Shown: positions 17,671-27,700 of the stretch, piece after piece
Numbering within the stretch: position 1 is the stretch's first letter
Layout: every line of letters begins with the position of its first letter
NCBI GenBank assembly: GCA_020723165.1
Contig: DYJK01000009.1
Location: forward strand, 1 to 56,555
DNA from: Melioribacter roseus
GTDB lineage: Bacteria; Bacteroidota; Ignavibacteria; Ignavibacteriales; Melioribacteraceae
DNA length: 56,555 nucleotides
Direction: 5' to 3'
Made by a program: the position numbers and the translations under genes
The notes under the pieces: generated by a model
The model's database searches: none
Seen by the model: only the letters and a program-made list of their open reading frames with translations
What the model was told of the DNA's origin: nothing

Positions 17671-19296
17671 TTAAATTATTTGGTAGCGACTATTCATAAA
17701 AGTTATCCTGAATGTAGAACCGGAACCTTTTCTACTTTCAACTTCTATTTCCGCATCATTCAATTCACAATATTTCTTGACAATAGCCAGACCGAGACCG
17801 GTGCCTTCAAACATCCGCGAATAACTGTTGTCTTCTTGCGAAAACAAAGTGAACAGATAAGGAATATATTTTTCGTCAATGCCTATACCGCTGTCCGTTA
17901 CTTCTACCGTAACTCTCCCTTGCAGATCCCGATAAGATTTAATTTTAATATGACCTTCGTTTGTGTACTTAATAGCGTTGGATAGAAGATGTCTGAATAT
18001 TTGAATAACACTGTACTTATCAATAATTATAGTTGTATTTGCAACCTGATTATCGAGCGAAAGGTCGATCTCCTTTTTCGATGCGCTTTCTCTGCACTCT
18101 TCACAAACTATTTCAAGTACATCTTTAATTATATCCGTCTCGGCTATATTTGCTTCATAAGTATTTGTGATAAGCAGCGACATTTCCAAAATTAAATCAA
18201 TCGTTCTTTGAATCCGATTCCCTTCACTTTCAATAATCTCGATACTTTCCTTCAATTCTTTTTCGTGAACATTACCGGGATTGCTTTTTAGGAGCCGGGA
18301 AAAATTAATTATTGCATTCAGGGGTGTCCGTATTTCGTGGGATATCGTTGCAAGAAATTCACTCTTCAATTTTTCATATCTTCTAAGCATATCTTTTGCT
18401 TCAATAACATACAGCTCACTTTTTTTCTGAAGAGTTATATCCTGAACAACACCTTCAAAGTAAGAAATATTTCCTTCCGTATCTTTTACAAAAGCAATAC
18501 TGCACAATAAATAAATAATTGATTTATCCTTTCTAAGACAAACGAGTTCCAGATTCTTTGCAACACCATCTTTTTCGATAATCTCGATTAAATTCTCTTT
18601 ATTGATTGCATTTAAAATATCGGTTCCGCCAAAACTAGTTTCGTCTACTTCTTGTAACGAAATTAAACCGAGCATCCGTAAAAAAATATCATTTGCCTTT
18701 ATTAACTTACCACCGGGCGTTATTTTGAAAGTGCCGAACGAGAAACTTTCGCACAGTTCTTGTATTCTTCTGCCTCTTTGTATTTCCCGTGAAATTATAT
18801 TTCTAACTGCGGTAACATCTCTGTTGTTTACATATCTGCCCAGGTAATTATTTTCTTCATCATAAACAGCTTGACAAAAATGTGAAAGCCAGCGTACCTC
18901 CCCGTTCTTTTTTATTATGCGGTATTCATAAGAACATACATTCTCATCAAGTCTAAAATCATTTTTGTGTTTTAGGTATTTTAGTCTGTCCTGGGGATGG
19001 ACTATTTTAAAGAATAAACTTCCATCATTCAAAAACTCTTCACAGCTGAAACCGGTGATAAATTTTGTTGATGGAGAGATAAAAGAAATGGTACTATCCG
19101 GATTTATCCAGTAGATCCAATCGAATGAGAATTCAGCAATAATTTCATAGAGGCTTTTCGGGTTCGCCGAATTAATTGTGGCATCGGTTTGCTGTTTTGC
19201 CGTAAGACGATTACCCGTTAATTCTATCTCTATTGGATTTATATTAAAATGTCCCCCAACACCGGGTTCTTTTAAATCCACTGTTGTTACTTTCAA
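17671..19296 (-). CDS. Soluble PAS-PAS sensor histidine kinase
   Basis: The 541-residue cytoplasmic kinase has two PAS domains (about 50-160 and 175-290), a HisKA dimerisation domain with ATISHEIRTPLN, and a HATPase domain with DSGIGIDEKYI and GTGLGLAIVKKY. No membrane segment is seen, so it probably senses a soluble or redox signal. The first codon is TTG with no obvious ribosome site, and no ATG lies near it in frame, so the true start is uncertain. It is the last minus-strand gene of the left half of the signalling island. Its partner regulator is likely the LytTR regulator upstream. Confidence 0.88.
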   Translation of the reverse strand: MKVTTVDLKEPGVGGHFNINPIEIELTGNRLTAKQQTDATINSANPKSLYEIIAEFSFDWIYWINPDSTISFISPSTKFITGFSCEEFLNDGSLFFKIVHPQDRLKYLKHKNDFRLDENVCSYEYRIIKKNGEVRWLSHFCQAVYDEENNYLGRYVNNRDVTAVRNIISREIQRGRRIQELCESFSFGTFKITPGGKLIKANDIFLRMLGLISLQEVDETSFGGTDILNAINKENLIEIIEKDGVAKNLELVCLRKDKSIIYLLCSIAFVKDTEGNISYFEGVVQDITLQKKSELYVIEAKDMLRRYEKLKSEFLATISHEIRTPLNAIINFSRLLKSNPGNVHEKELKESIEIIESEGNRIQRTIDLILEMSLLITNTYEANIAETDIIKDVLEIVCEECRESASKKEIDLSLDNQVANTTIIIDKYSVIQIFRHLLSNAIKYTNEGHIKIKSYRDLQGRVTVEVTDSGIGIDEKYIPYLFTLFSQEDNSYSRMFEGTGLGLAIVKKYCELNDAEIEVESRKGSGSTFRITFMNSRYQII

Positions 19297-19357
19297 AAGC
19301 TTTTTTAATTATCATGCCCTCAGCATGCATTTACTACTTTTCGGCTGGGAAAAATTA

Positions 19358-19411
19358 AAGTGGAATTGAAAAAAATTTACAGCCGTTGAAATTTATGTTT
19401 CAATTCCACTT
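19358..19411. repeat. Perfect 14-bp inverted repeat upstream of kinase gene
   Basis: AAGTGGAATTGAAA at 19358-19371 is the exact reverse complement of 19398-19411, with a 26-base loop. It fills the 200-bp gap between the LytTR regulator stop and the kinase start. On the minus strand TAATTTTTCCC follows the second arm, so it may be a terminator, an attenuator or an operator. Confidence 0.6.
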
Positions 19412-19496
19412 CTTAGAAGGTGCGGATACAACCTAATAATTAAAGGTGATTTTGGAATTGATAATGAGACGAATGCTTAAATACTGCGACAAACGA

Positions 19497-20276
19497 TTAG
19501 AGATAAGAATCTATGATTTTCATTTTTTTTCTAAATCTTTGACTTACTTCATAAATTTCATTATTTGCTTTCATAAACAAGCGATATCTATTACTGCTTA
19601 TATTTTCTACCTTTTCTACATAATTAACATTTACAATAGTCTGTCTGTGAATTTTTAAAAACTTTCCTTGAGGTAATATTTTTTCCCAATAGGCAAGAGG
19701 CTTTCTTAAAATGAATTTCCTTTCACCATTTAATGATATCTTGGTATAATCTTTCAGACTTTTAATACTAACTATATCGCTTACCAGGTAAAAGCCAGGA
19801 TTTTTTTTATCGTCAATAAAGAAATAATCATCGTAATAAAGAACGTCCCCAATTTCTTTTTTGTTAATAACGTTTCTGTTGTTTTCTACAACGTCTTCTA
19901 TTCTTTCCCTCTTCTTCATTTGAACTTTTATTGAGTTCATTAGCTCGTCAAAAGTAAAGGGCTTTGTTAAATAATCGTCAGCGCCAAGTTCCATCCCTTT
20001 TCTTAAATCTTCCCTTTGAGTTTTCGCTGTTATAAAAATGAAGATAGGCGGTTTTTGTTTATTTAGCTTTTTAGTCTCGTTAAAAATTTTATAACCGCTG
20101 ATATCGGGAAGCATTATATCACAAAGAATTATCCCCGGTTTGTATTCTATAATAGATTGAAGTCCTTCAGCACCTGAATGATATGTATACACTTCGTATC
20201 CACTATCTTTTAGTAAGACCGATATGCTATGAGCAATTTCGCGGTTATCTTCTATTATTACAATTCGCTTGTTCAT
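19497..20276 (-). CDS. Response regulator, REC plus LytTR DNA-binding domain
   Basis: The 259-residue regulator has an N-terminal receiver (acidic EDN, phospho-acceptor Asp in LCDIMLPDISG, Thr in FITAK, Lys in LTKPF) and a C-terminal LytTR domain (KSLKDYTKISLNG, FLKIHRQTIVNVNYVEKVE). LytTR proteins bind direct repeats and usually control surface, adhesion or quorum genes. Its start overlaps the stop of the upstream kinase by four bases (ATGA), so the two are translationally coupled and form a two-component pair. The kinase at 17671 downstream may feed it as well. Confidence 0.94.
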   Translation of the reverse strand: MNKRIVIIEDNREIAHSISVLLKDSGYEVYTYHSGAEGLQSIIEYKPGIILCDIMLPDISGYKIFNETKKLNKQKPPIFIFITAKTQREDLRKGMELGADDYLTKPFTFDELMNSIKVQMKKRERIEDVVENNRNVINKKEIGDVLYYDDYFFIDDKKNPGFYLVSDIVSIKSLKDYTKISLNGERKFILRKPLAYWEKILPQGKFLKIHRQTIVNVNYVEKVENISSNRYRLFMKANNEIYEVSQRFRKKMKIIDSYL

Positions 20277-21052
20277 TGATTGCGCTGTGGAATTTTTACA
20301 ATAAATTCAGTTCCCTTTCCGGTTTCACTCCGGCATTCAATTTTAGCTTGAAGAATAAAGGCAAGCTTTTTAACAATGGCCAATCCCAGACCAACGCCGG
20401 GAATCGAACCAACATTGCTTCCTCTGTAGAAAGGATGATAAAGCTTGTTGTAATCATTCTTCGCAATTCCAATACCTTCATCCTTTACAGAAATTTCTAC
20501 ACTACCTTTATTTTGTCTAAGCAATAACTGAATTTGTCCCCCTTCGGGAGAAAATTTAATGGCGTTTTCAAGAAGATTAAGCAAAATCTGTTTGAGAATT
20601 ATTTCGTCGGTGGTAATTAATTTGATCTCGGTTTCAAAATTAACATTGATAAAGTGATTGTTCCCGGTTTGAATCAAAATATCGTTTAGTAATTCATTTA
20701 CAAATTTTCTTGGATCAACTTTTGTAATACTTGGTTTCTGTTTTTTCAATTCATGTTTGTAAAGCAAAGTTATACGTTCAATCGTACCTTTTAAATTGTC
20801 AACTGATCTTTTGATTTTGTTGATTGCCTGAAGCTGCCGGGTTGTATTTTCTTTTCTTGTATAAAGTTCAAGCAGATCGAGCGAACTTTGCATCTCTGCC
20901 ATTGGAGTCCGAAGCTGATGGGATACAGAACTGATAAATTCATATTGCAATTTTTTAAACTCTTTACTGTCTGCCGGTTTACCGTTCTTTTTTACCGAAG
21001 CTAGAATTTTTCTATCTTTTTTCTTTTTGCTATTTAGATTTTTCTTTTTCAT
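20273..21052 (-). CDS. Short soluble sensor histidine kinase without input domain
   Basis: The 259-residue kinase begins with a Lys-rich tail (KKKNLNSKKKKDRK), then HisKA (SSVSHQLRTPMAEM) and HATPase (DEGIGIAKNDY, GVGLGLAIVKKLA). There is no PAS, GAF or membrane segment, so the signal must come through another protein or through the basic tail. It overlaps the LytTR regulator by four bases and is the first gene of this minus-strand operon. It could be a phosphate relay partner for the neighbouring PAS kinases. The 150-bp region upstream carries a 14-base-period repeat. Confidence 0.9.
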   Translation of the reverse strand: MKKKNLNSKKKKDRKILASVKKNGKPADSKEFKKLQYEFISSVSHQLRTPMAEMQSSLDLLELYTRKENTTRQLQAINKIKRSVDNLKGTIERITLLYKHELKKQKPSITKVDPRKFVNELLNDILIQTGNNHFINVNFETEIKLITTDEIILKQILLNLLENAIKFSPEGGQIQLLLRQNKGSVEISVKDEGIGIAKNDYNKLYHPFYRGSNVGSIPGVGLGLAIVKKLAFILQAKIECRSETGKGTEFIVKIPQRNQ

Positions 21053-21152
21053 AAAAATGAATTAATAAAAATCCTTACGGTTCTTAAATCAAACTGCATA
21101 ACTTTAAAATTTTTCTCAGCACATCTTCGTATCTTCTTTAAACCCTTTGCAC

Positions 21153-21175
21153 TTCACAAAGCAAAGTTCACAAAG
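21153..21175. repeat. 14-base-period repeat (TTCACAAAG twice)
   Basis: TTCACAAAG occurs at 21153-21161 and again at 21167-21175, exactly 14 bases apart, separated by CAAAG. It lies between the divergent kinase promoter region and the DUF1684 gene stop. Confidence 0.55.
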
Positions 21176-21202
21176 GAATAGTGTAGCTCGCAGAAAATAG
21201 CA

Positions 21203-22111
21203 TCAATGATTATGCCCGTAGTTTTTCTCGCCAGCGGTAATTTCTAATTTTAAATGGTTCTGTTTTGGCGGTAAAGGACAGGTTGCATACTTAGTAAAAA
21301 CACACGGCGGATTGTAAGCTTTATTGAAATCAATAAAAATTTTCCCGGTAGAATCCGGTTTGTCAACATACAGAAATCTCCCTCCGCCGTAGGTTTCTAT
21401 TCCGCTTGTTTCATCGGCAAAAATTACAAAGTAGAATTTACCGGCATTCAATACATCAAGTTTATATTCCTTTTGATCAATTTTAAATACAAGTGCGCCC
21501 GGCGATTTTTCCTTATCGATTGTGCCAAGTACGTTTGGTACAGCGATGATTTTATTCGGTGAGTAAGCTTCAAATTTTGCTTCTGCTTTCCAGTCGGAAT
21601 TAATCGGATAAGTTTCAATCCCAGGAAAATTCTTTACTAATTCGGCATCAAGGTCACGCAGCCGGATTCCATAACGTTCACCCCTTTTAATAACAAACCA
21701 CCTTAGTGAGCCATGATCTAAAATTGTAGTGCCCGGCTGTAAATCATGTTTTAGTTCTGTCTCTGTTACTTGTTCGCAATTTTCTAGAAATACTTCAACA
21801 TCACCTTTCACCTTAACAGTAACTACAGAGTCCCTTAGAAAAAAAGAGCCCATGAACAGAGGAGATTTACCAGCCGGGAAATCAATATCATTTGATTTAT
21901 CCGACCCGAATTTATTCTCCCCTTCCTTTAACCAGTATAGTCCAACCAAATTTAACCATCCGTTATCCTTCTTTAAATTTTCAATTCTCTTTTGGTGCCA
22001 ATTCTTGATCTCCTTTATATATTCGGCGGAGCCTTTTTCTTTAAGCTCATTTCCACATGAGTTCATTAATAATACAATCGCCGTTAAGAACAAAAAATTA
22101 TATTTACTCAT
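21203..22111 (-). CDS. DUF1684 lipoprotein
   Basis: The 302-residue protein has a lipoprotein signal (FLFLTAIVLLMNSC, lipobox MNSC) and the DUF1684 fold: LVGLYWLKEGENKFGSD, PGTTILDHGSLRWFVIKRG and PCVFTKYATCPLPPKQN. DUF1684 proteins occur widely in Bacteroidota and actinobacteria; their activity is not established. The YGGGRFLYVD and DFNKAYNPPC segments are the best conserved. The protein is expected to be anchored in a membrane facing the periplasm. It sits between two signalling operons and is divergent from the PAS/GAF kinase gene, with a 181-bp gap between them. Confidence 0.88.
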   Translation of the reverse strand: MSKYNFLFLTAIVLLMNSCGNELKEKGSAEYIKEIKNWHQKRIENLKKDNGWLNLVGLYWLKEGENKFGSDKSNDIDFPAGKSPLFMGSFFLRDSVVTVKVKGDVEVFLENCEQVTETELKHDLQPGTTILDHGSLRWFVIKRGERYGIRLRDLDAELVKNFPGIETYPINSDWKAEAKFEAYSPNKIIAVPNVLGTIDKEKSPGALVFKIDQKEYKLDVLNAGKFYFVIFADETSGIETYGGGRFLYVDKPDSTGKIFIDFNKAYNPPCVFTKYATCPLPPKQNHLKLEITAGEKNYGHNH

Positions 22112-22292
22112 ATATATCTCTTACTGTTATTGATAAAAAGAGGGTAAGTCCAAACTAAAAAAATTTTTTGAAATACATATTAAAAAATATTTACTATTTA
22201 TAAAAAATGATTTCACTATCCAATGTCTTTTCCAAGATTTATTCTTATTTTTAAGATAACAATCATACTACCACATTAGGGTGGTTCAAGAA

Positions 22293-24749
22293 ATGAAAGA
22301 GAAAACTAAAGCTGACCTAATTAAAGAACTAACCGGACTCTTAAGGCAAAATAAGACTCTTTCTAAGAAAATAGAACAGCTCAGCTCGCAACACACGCCC
22401 GATAAAGATGAAAATCTCTTCAGTAAGATATTCGAACAAGCAAAAATCGGCATAGTTATAGTGAATGAATCCGGCAAAATTATTTCAGTAAATAAATACG
22501 TTACAAAAACCACCGGTTACACTATAGATGAACTGACTCACATGGAAATCTCTGAGTTTACACATCCACACGATGTAAAAACAAGTGAAATACTTTTCGA
22601 AGAGTTATTAAAAGGAAAACGCGATTATTATGTCATCGAAAAAAGATATATCAAAAAGGACGGACACATATTGTGGGCTAAATCCACAGCATCTACTATA
22701 AAAGATAAAAAATCGAAAAAAAATTATTTTCTCGTTTTTATTGAAGATATTTCAAGACAAAGAGAAATCGAGAAAAAACTTGCCGGTGAAGAAAGACTTA
22801 TAAGATTATTAATGCAGAATTTACCGGATAGTATTTATTTCAAAGATATTGAAAGCAAGTTTATAAAAGTAAATTATAACAAAGCCAGCAAACATGGATA
22901 CAGCAACCCGGACGATATGATTGGCAAATCCGATTTTGATCTTTACAGTCAGGAACATGCTTCGCAAGCACTTGATGATGAACAAGAAATAATTAAAACC
23001 GGTAAACCAATTATAGATAAAGAGGAAAAAATTTCGGATAAAAGCGGACGCTCTTATTGGGTATCCACTACTAAACTTCCACTTAATAATGAAGACGGTT
23101 CTATTGGCGGAACTTTCGGTATAACGCGAGATATTACTACAAAAAAAGAGACCGAGATAAAATTGCATGAGAGCGAAGAACGATACCGCGGTTTATTTGA
23201 ATCTTCTGCCGATGCAATTTTTATTATGACAGATATTTTTGAGGATTGTAATAATGCGGTATTACAACTCTTTGGATGCGACCGGGAAGATTTGATCGGT
23301 CATCACCCGGCAGAATTTTCACCCACTTTTCAGCCCGATGGAAAAGATTCCGTAACAAAAGCTAATGATAAAATTGAATTAGCTATGAAGGGTACCCCAC
23401 AGCACTTCTACTGGAAACACATAAAAAAAGATGGGACCCCTATAGATGCAGAGGTTACACTTAATTCACTAACACTTAACGGAAGGACCTTATTACAAGC
23501 AACAGTAAGAGATATAGGTGAAAGAGTCTATGCCGAGAAAATCCAAAATGCAGTTTATGAAATCTCGGAAGCAGTAAATGCCGCTGAAGATATTAACTAT
23601 CTTTATAAAAGAATCCATGAAATTATAAGTGCTTTAATGCCAGCCAAGAATTTTTATATAGCACTTTATAACAAAGAAAAAGATATGCTTACCTTTCCTT
23701 ACTTTGTCGATGAGTTTGATCCGCCGCAACCGCCAAAAAAATTAGGTAAGGGTTTAACAGAATATGTTTTAAGAAAAGGAGAAGCAGTATTAATCGATGC
23801 AAAAAAAGATCTTGAACTAAGGGAACAAGGCGAGGTTGAATTAATTGGCGAACCGCAAGCTATTTGGCTCGGTATACCTTTGATAATTTCAGGAAAGATT
23901 ATCGGTGTTATGGTTGTTCAAGATTACAACAATGAAAAAGCTTATGGCGAAGACGAAAGACAACTTCTTATTTTCGTATCCGAACAAATTGCACAAGCTA
24001 TTGAAAGAAAAGCCAATCTCGATGCAATTAAATCCTATGCAGAAGAATTAAAACAACTCAATGCCACAAAAGATAAATTCTTTTCTATAATTGCCCACGA
24101 TCTAAAAAATCCTTTCATAACTATACTCGGTTTTTCCGATCTTCTTCTTACAGATTATAATGAATTGACAGACGAGGAAAAATTATTTTACATAGAAGAG
24201 ATGAAAAAATCGGCTGATGTTTCCCACAGCTTACTGCAAAACCTATTGCAATGGTCGCGCTCCCAAACCGGAAGAATTGATTTCAAACCTAAAAACCTCA
24301 CTTTTGTTGATATAGTTAATGAGAACGCTTTGTTGTTAAAACTTATTGCCCAAAAGAAACAAATCAATATTAATATATCAATCGATCCATCAACATCGGT
24401 TTTTGCAGATGAGGATATGCTCAACACTATTATCCGCAACTTGATTAGTAATGCAATAAAATTTACGAACAGAGACGGTAATGTAAATATTTATTCTAGT
24501 ATGCTCGAAAAATTTGTCCGGGTTACAGTTGAAGACAACGGGGTTGGAATGGATGAAACTACTCGCAGCAAACTGTTTAAGCTGGATGAAACCCACTCAA
24601 CATTCGGCACAGAAAACGAATCCGGTACCGGACTCGGTTTGCTGCTCTGTAAAGAATTCGTAGAAAAACACGGCGGCACTATCAATGTTGAAAGTTCACC
24701 CGGTATAGGTAGCAAATTCATTTTTACATTACCAGCCTCTATTCATTAA
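22293..24749 (+). CDS. Soluble PAS-PAS-PAS-GAF histidine kinase
   Basis: The 818-residue kinase has an N-terminal coiled region (about 5-30), three PAS domains (about 38-155, 165-285 and 290-410), a GAF domain (about 415-570), HisKA with SIIAHDLKNPFITILGFSDLL, and HATPase with DNGVGMDE and GTGLGLLLCKEF. It has no membrane segment. Multiple input domains suggest it combines several signals, perhaps redox or small ligands. A GTG at 22281 is in frame, but the ATG at 22293 follows AGGGTGG and is preferred. It opens the plus-strand half of the signalling island, with the next kinase 41 bases downstream. Confidence 0.9.
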   Translation: MKEKTKADLIKELTGLLRQNKTLSKKIEQLSSQHTPDKDENLFSKIFEQAKIGIVIVNESGKIISVNKYVTKTTGYTIDELTHMEISEFTHPHDVKTSEILFEELLKGKRDYYVIEKRYIKKDGHILWAKSTASTIKDKKSKKNYFLVFIEDISRQREIEKKLAGEERLIRLLMQNLPDSIYFKDIESKFIKVNYNKASKHGYSNPDDMIGKSDFDLYSQEHASQALDDEQEIIKTGKPIIDKEEKISDKSGRSYWVSTTKLPLNNEDGSIGGTFGITRDITTKKETEIKLHESEERYRGLFESSADAIFIMTDIFEDCNNAVLQLFGCDREDLIGHHPAEFSPTFQPDGKDSVTKANDKIELAMKGTPQHFYWKHIKKDGTPIDAEVTLNSLTLNGRTLLQATVRDIGERVYAEKIQNAVYEISEAVNAAEDINYLYKRIHEIISALMPAKNFYIALYNKEKDMLTFPYFVDEFDPPQPPKKLGKGLTEYVLRKGEAVLIDAKKDLELREQGEVELIGEPQAIWLGIPLIISGKIIGVMVVQDYNNEKAYGEDERQLLIFVSEQIAQAIERKANLDAIKSYAEELKQLNATKDKFFSIIAHDLKNPFITILGFSDLLLTDYNELTDEEKLFYIEEMKKSADVSHSLLQNLLQWSRSQTGRIDFKPKNLTFVDIVNENALLLKLIAQKKQININISIDPSTSVFADEDMLNTIIRNLISNAIKFTNRDGNVNIYSSMLEKFVRVTVEDNGVGMDETTRSKLFKLDETHSTFGTENESGTGLGLLLCKEFVEKHGGTINVESSPGIGSKFIFTLPASIH

Positions 24750-24790
24750 CATATTTAATTTCAACAAATTCATAATAGAAGAGGTGTTTC

Positions 24791-27700
24791 ATGAACACCA
24801 CAGGTTTGCCAATCCGAAATCATAGAATAAAACCTTCTAAAACTGCATTGATCTATTTCGTCATTTCATTTCTCTGGATCTTTTTTTCCGATAAATCAAT
24901 CGAACAAATTTTCCCCGATGCTCACACTATTTCTCTTTTCCAAACAATTAAAGGACTTTTTTTCGTTTCCACCACTTCACTGCTCATTTATCTTTTAATA
25001 CGCAGAGATGTTTTTACGCTTCAAAATCAGAATAGACTTTTTGAAAATATTATCGAGACAAGCCCGGTTGGAATTACATTTGTCGATAAAGACGGGAAAA
25101 TCACTTTTGCCAATAATGAAGCGGAAAAAGTTCTAGGATTGAAAAAAGAAAAAATTGAAACAAGAACTTACAATGCACCCGGTTGGAAGATTTCGGCATT
25201 AAACGGTTCCACTTACCTGGATGAAGATTTACCATTTATGAAAGTTAAACGTACAAAAATACCGGTACGGAATATCGAACACGCAATCGAATACCCCGAT
25301 GGTCAAAAAACATTTCTCTCTATCAATGCATCACCTATTTTAGATAATTATTCCGAATTCGACGGGGTGGTGGCAGCTATTGTAGATATTACAGAACAAA
25401 AAAAAATTGAAAGACAAATCCACGAAAAAGATCTATTGCTGGAAGAAACCGGTAGGATTGCAAAAGTGGGCGGCTGGGAATTTGATGCGCTCTCTTTTAA
25501 AGGAACATGGACTGAACAAGTAGCAAGGATTCACGACCTTGATCCTTCTCAACCAACAAATGTGGAATTAGGTGTCAGTTTTTATAAAGATGAATCGAAA
25601 CTTAATGTAGAAAAAGCAATCAATGAGGCAGTAGAACACGGCATACCTTATGATTTGGAATTGGAAATGATAACAGCCAAAGGAAATCATAAATGGGTAA
25701 GAACAATCGGGCATCCCGTTGTTGAAAATAATAAAGTAGTAAAAGTTATCGGGTCATTCCAGGATATAACCGAACAAAAAATTGAAGAGGAAAAAAGAAA
25801 AAAAACTGAAGAAGCATTGATTTCTACCCTGGAAATTAACCGGATTCTAAGCGATAAAATTTATAGAAACGAACAAGAATCAGTTACACAATTCCGATTG
25901 GATAGAACAATAAGAATTCTAAACCTGGATGATAATCCAATGGATAGCGAATTAAACAGACAATCATTAGAAGATGACAATCTTGATATTGAGTTTACAC
26001 ATGTATCAACAAAAGAAGAATTTATTTCGGTACTAAAGAACAATGAATACGATTTAATTTTATCTGATTATCATATGCCTAATTACGATGCGCCTTCTGC
26101 CTTAAATTATGTTAAAGAACATTACCCACATATTCCCGTGATCATCCTTTCAGGAACAGTTTACGATGAAAACATTTTAGTTGAATTATTAAAACAAGGT
26201 GCCCGTGATTACGTTAACAAAAATAAAATTGCAAAACTTCCATTAGCAGTTAGAAGAACATTAAATGAAGTAAGAATATTAAACCAGCAAAGACAAGTTG
26301 AAAAAGCTTTGCGGGAAAGTGAGGAACGTTATCGTCTTGTGTTAGAGAATAGTCTCGATGCAATTCTATTAACAGCACCGGATGGTTTAATTTACTCCGC
26401 CAACCTGGCTGCTTGCGAGATGTTCCAAAGATCCGAAGAAGAAATTTTTCAAGTTGGCAGAAAAGGTTTAGTAGATATGAGTGACCCCCGTTTACATATC
26501 CTAATAGAAGAACGCAAACGTACCGGTAAAGCCAAAGGCGAATTATTAATGCTGAGAAAGGATGGAACTAAGTTTCCGGCAGAAATATCCTCTTCCGTAT
26601 TTACCGATAGTAAAGGACAAATACGCACAAGCATGATTATACGTGACATTACCGAACGCAAACTTGCAGATGAATTGCTAAGAAGGAGCGAAGGAAAATA
26701 CCGCAATTTAATTAACACAATGCAAGAAGGACTTGGTGTTCAAGATAAAAACGGAATCATAACTTTTATGAACAAACGCGGTTGCGAAATGCTCGGTTAT
26801 GAAATGGACGAATTGATAGGAAAACCGGCTACAATTTTATTTGATGAAAAAAACCGGAAAATTCTGCACGATCAAATGCTACAAAGACATAAGGGTATCC
26901 GCCAAAGTTATGAAATTGCATGGCAGCGTAAGGATGGAAGCCAAATTGAGACCATCATTGCACCAAGCCCTAGCTTCGACGAAAACGGAAACCTAATAGA
27001 AAGCGTTGCTGTTTTCACCGATATCACAGAACGTAAATTAGCTGAAAAAGCTTTGCGCGAAAGTGAAGAACGTTATAGAACATTATTAGAACTTGCACCG
27101 GTTGGCATCGCTGTTCACCAGGAAGCAAAAATTGTTTTTACTAATCCGGCCGGACTAAGCTTACTTGGAGCTAATTCGCCGGATCAGGTCATAGGAAAAC
27201 CAATTACTGAAATTATTCACCCGGATTATTTAGCTATGGCTAGTGAACGTATTAAAAAAATGATTAATGGTGAGAAAGGACTTTACCCAACAACCGATGT
27301 CTATTTAAAATTGGACGGAACTCCCATAAATGTAGAAGTTAATTCGGCACCACTGGATTATAACGGTAAGCCGGCAGTTCAAGTAATTGTAGTGGATATA
27401 ACCGAAAAGAAAAAAGTTGAACAAGACCTACTCAATTATCACAAACAGCTTGAAGAATTAACAAAACATTTGCAGAATGCACGCGAGGAAGAACGCGAAG
27501 CCATTGCAAGGGAAATCCACGATGAATTTGGCCAGGTACTGACATCCTTAAAAATGAATTTAACCTTGATGAAAAGAAAATTTGTCGGTACTAACAAAGA
27601 TGAATTTGAAAAAAGTATTAATGAAATGACTCAACTGATCGATAGGGCTGTGCAGCACATGAGAAATTTAATTACCGAACTTAGACCCGAAATACTTGAT

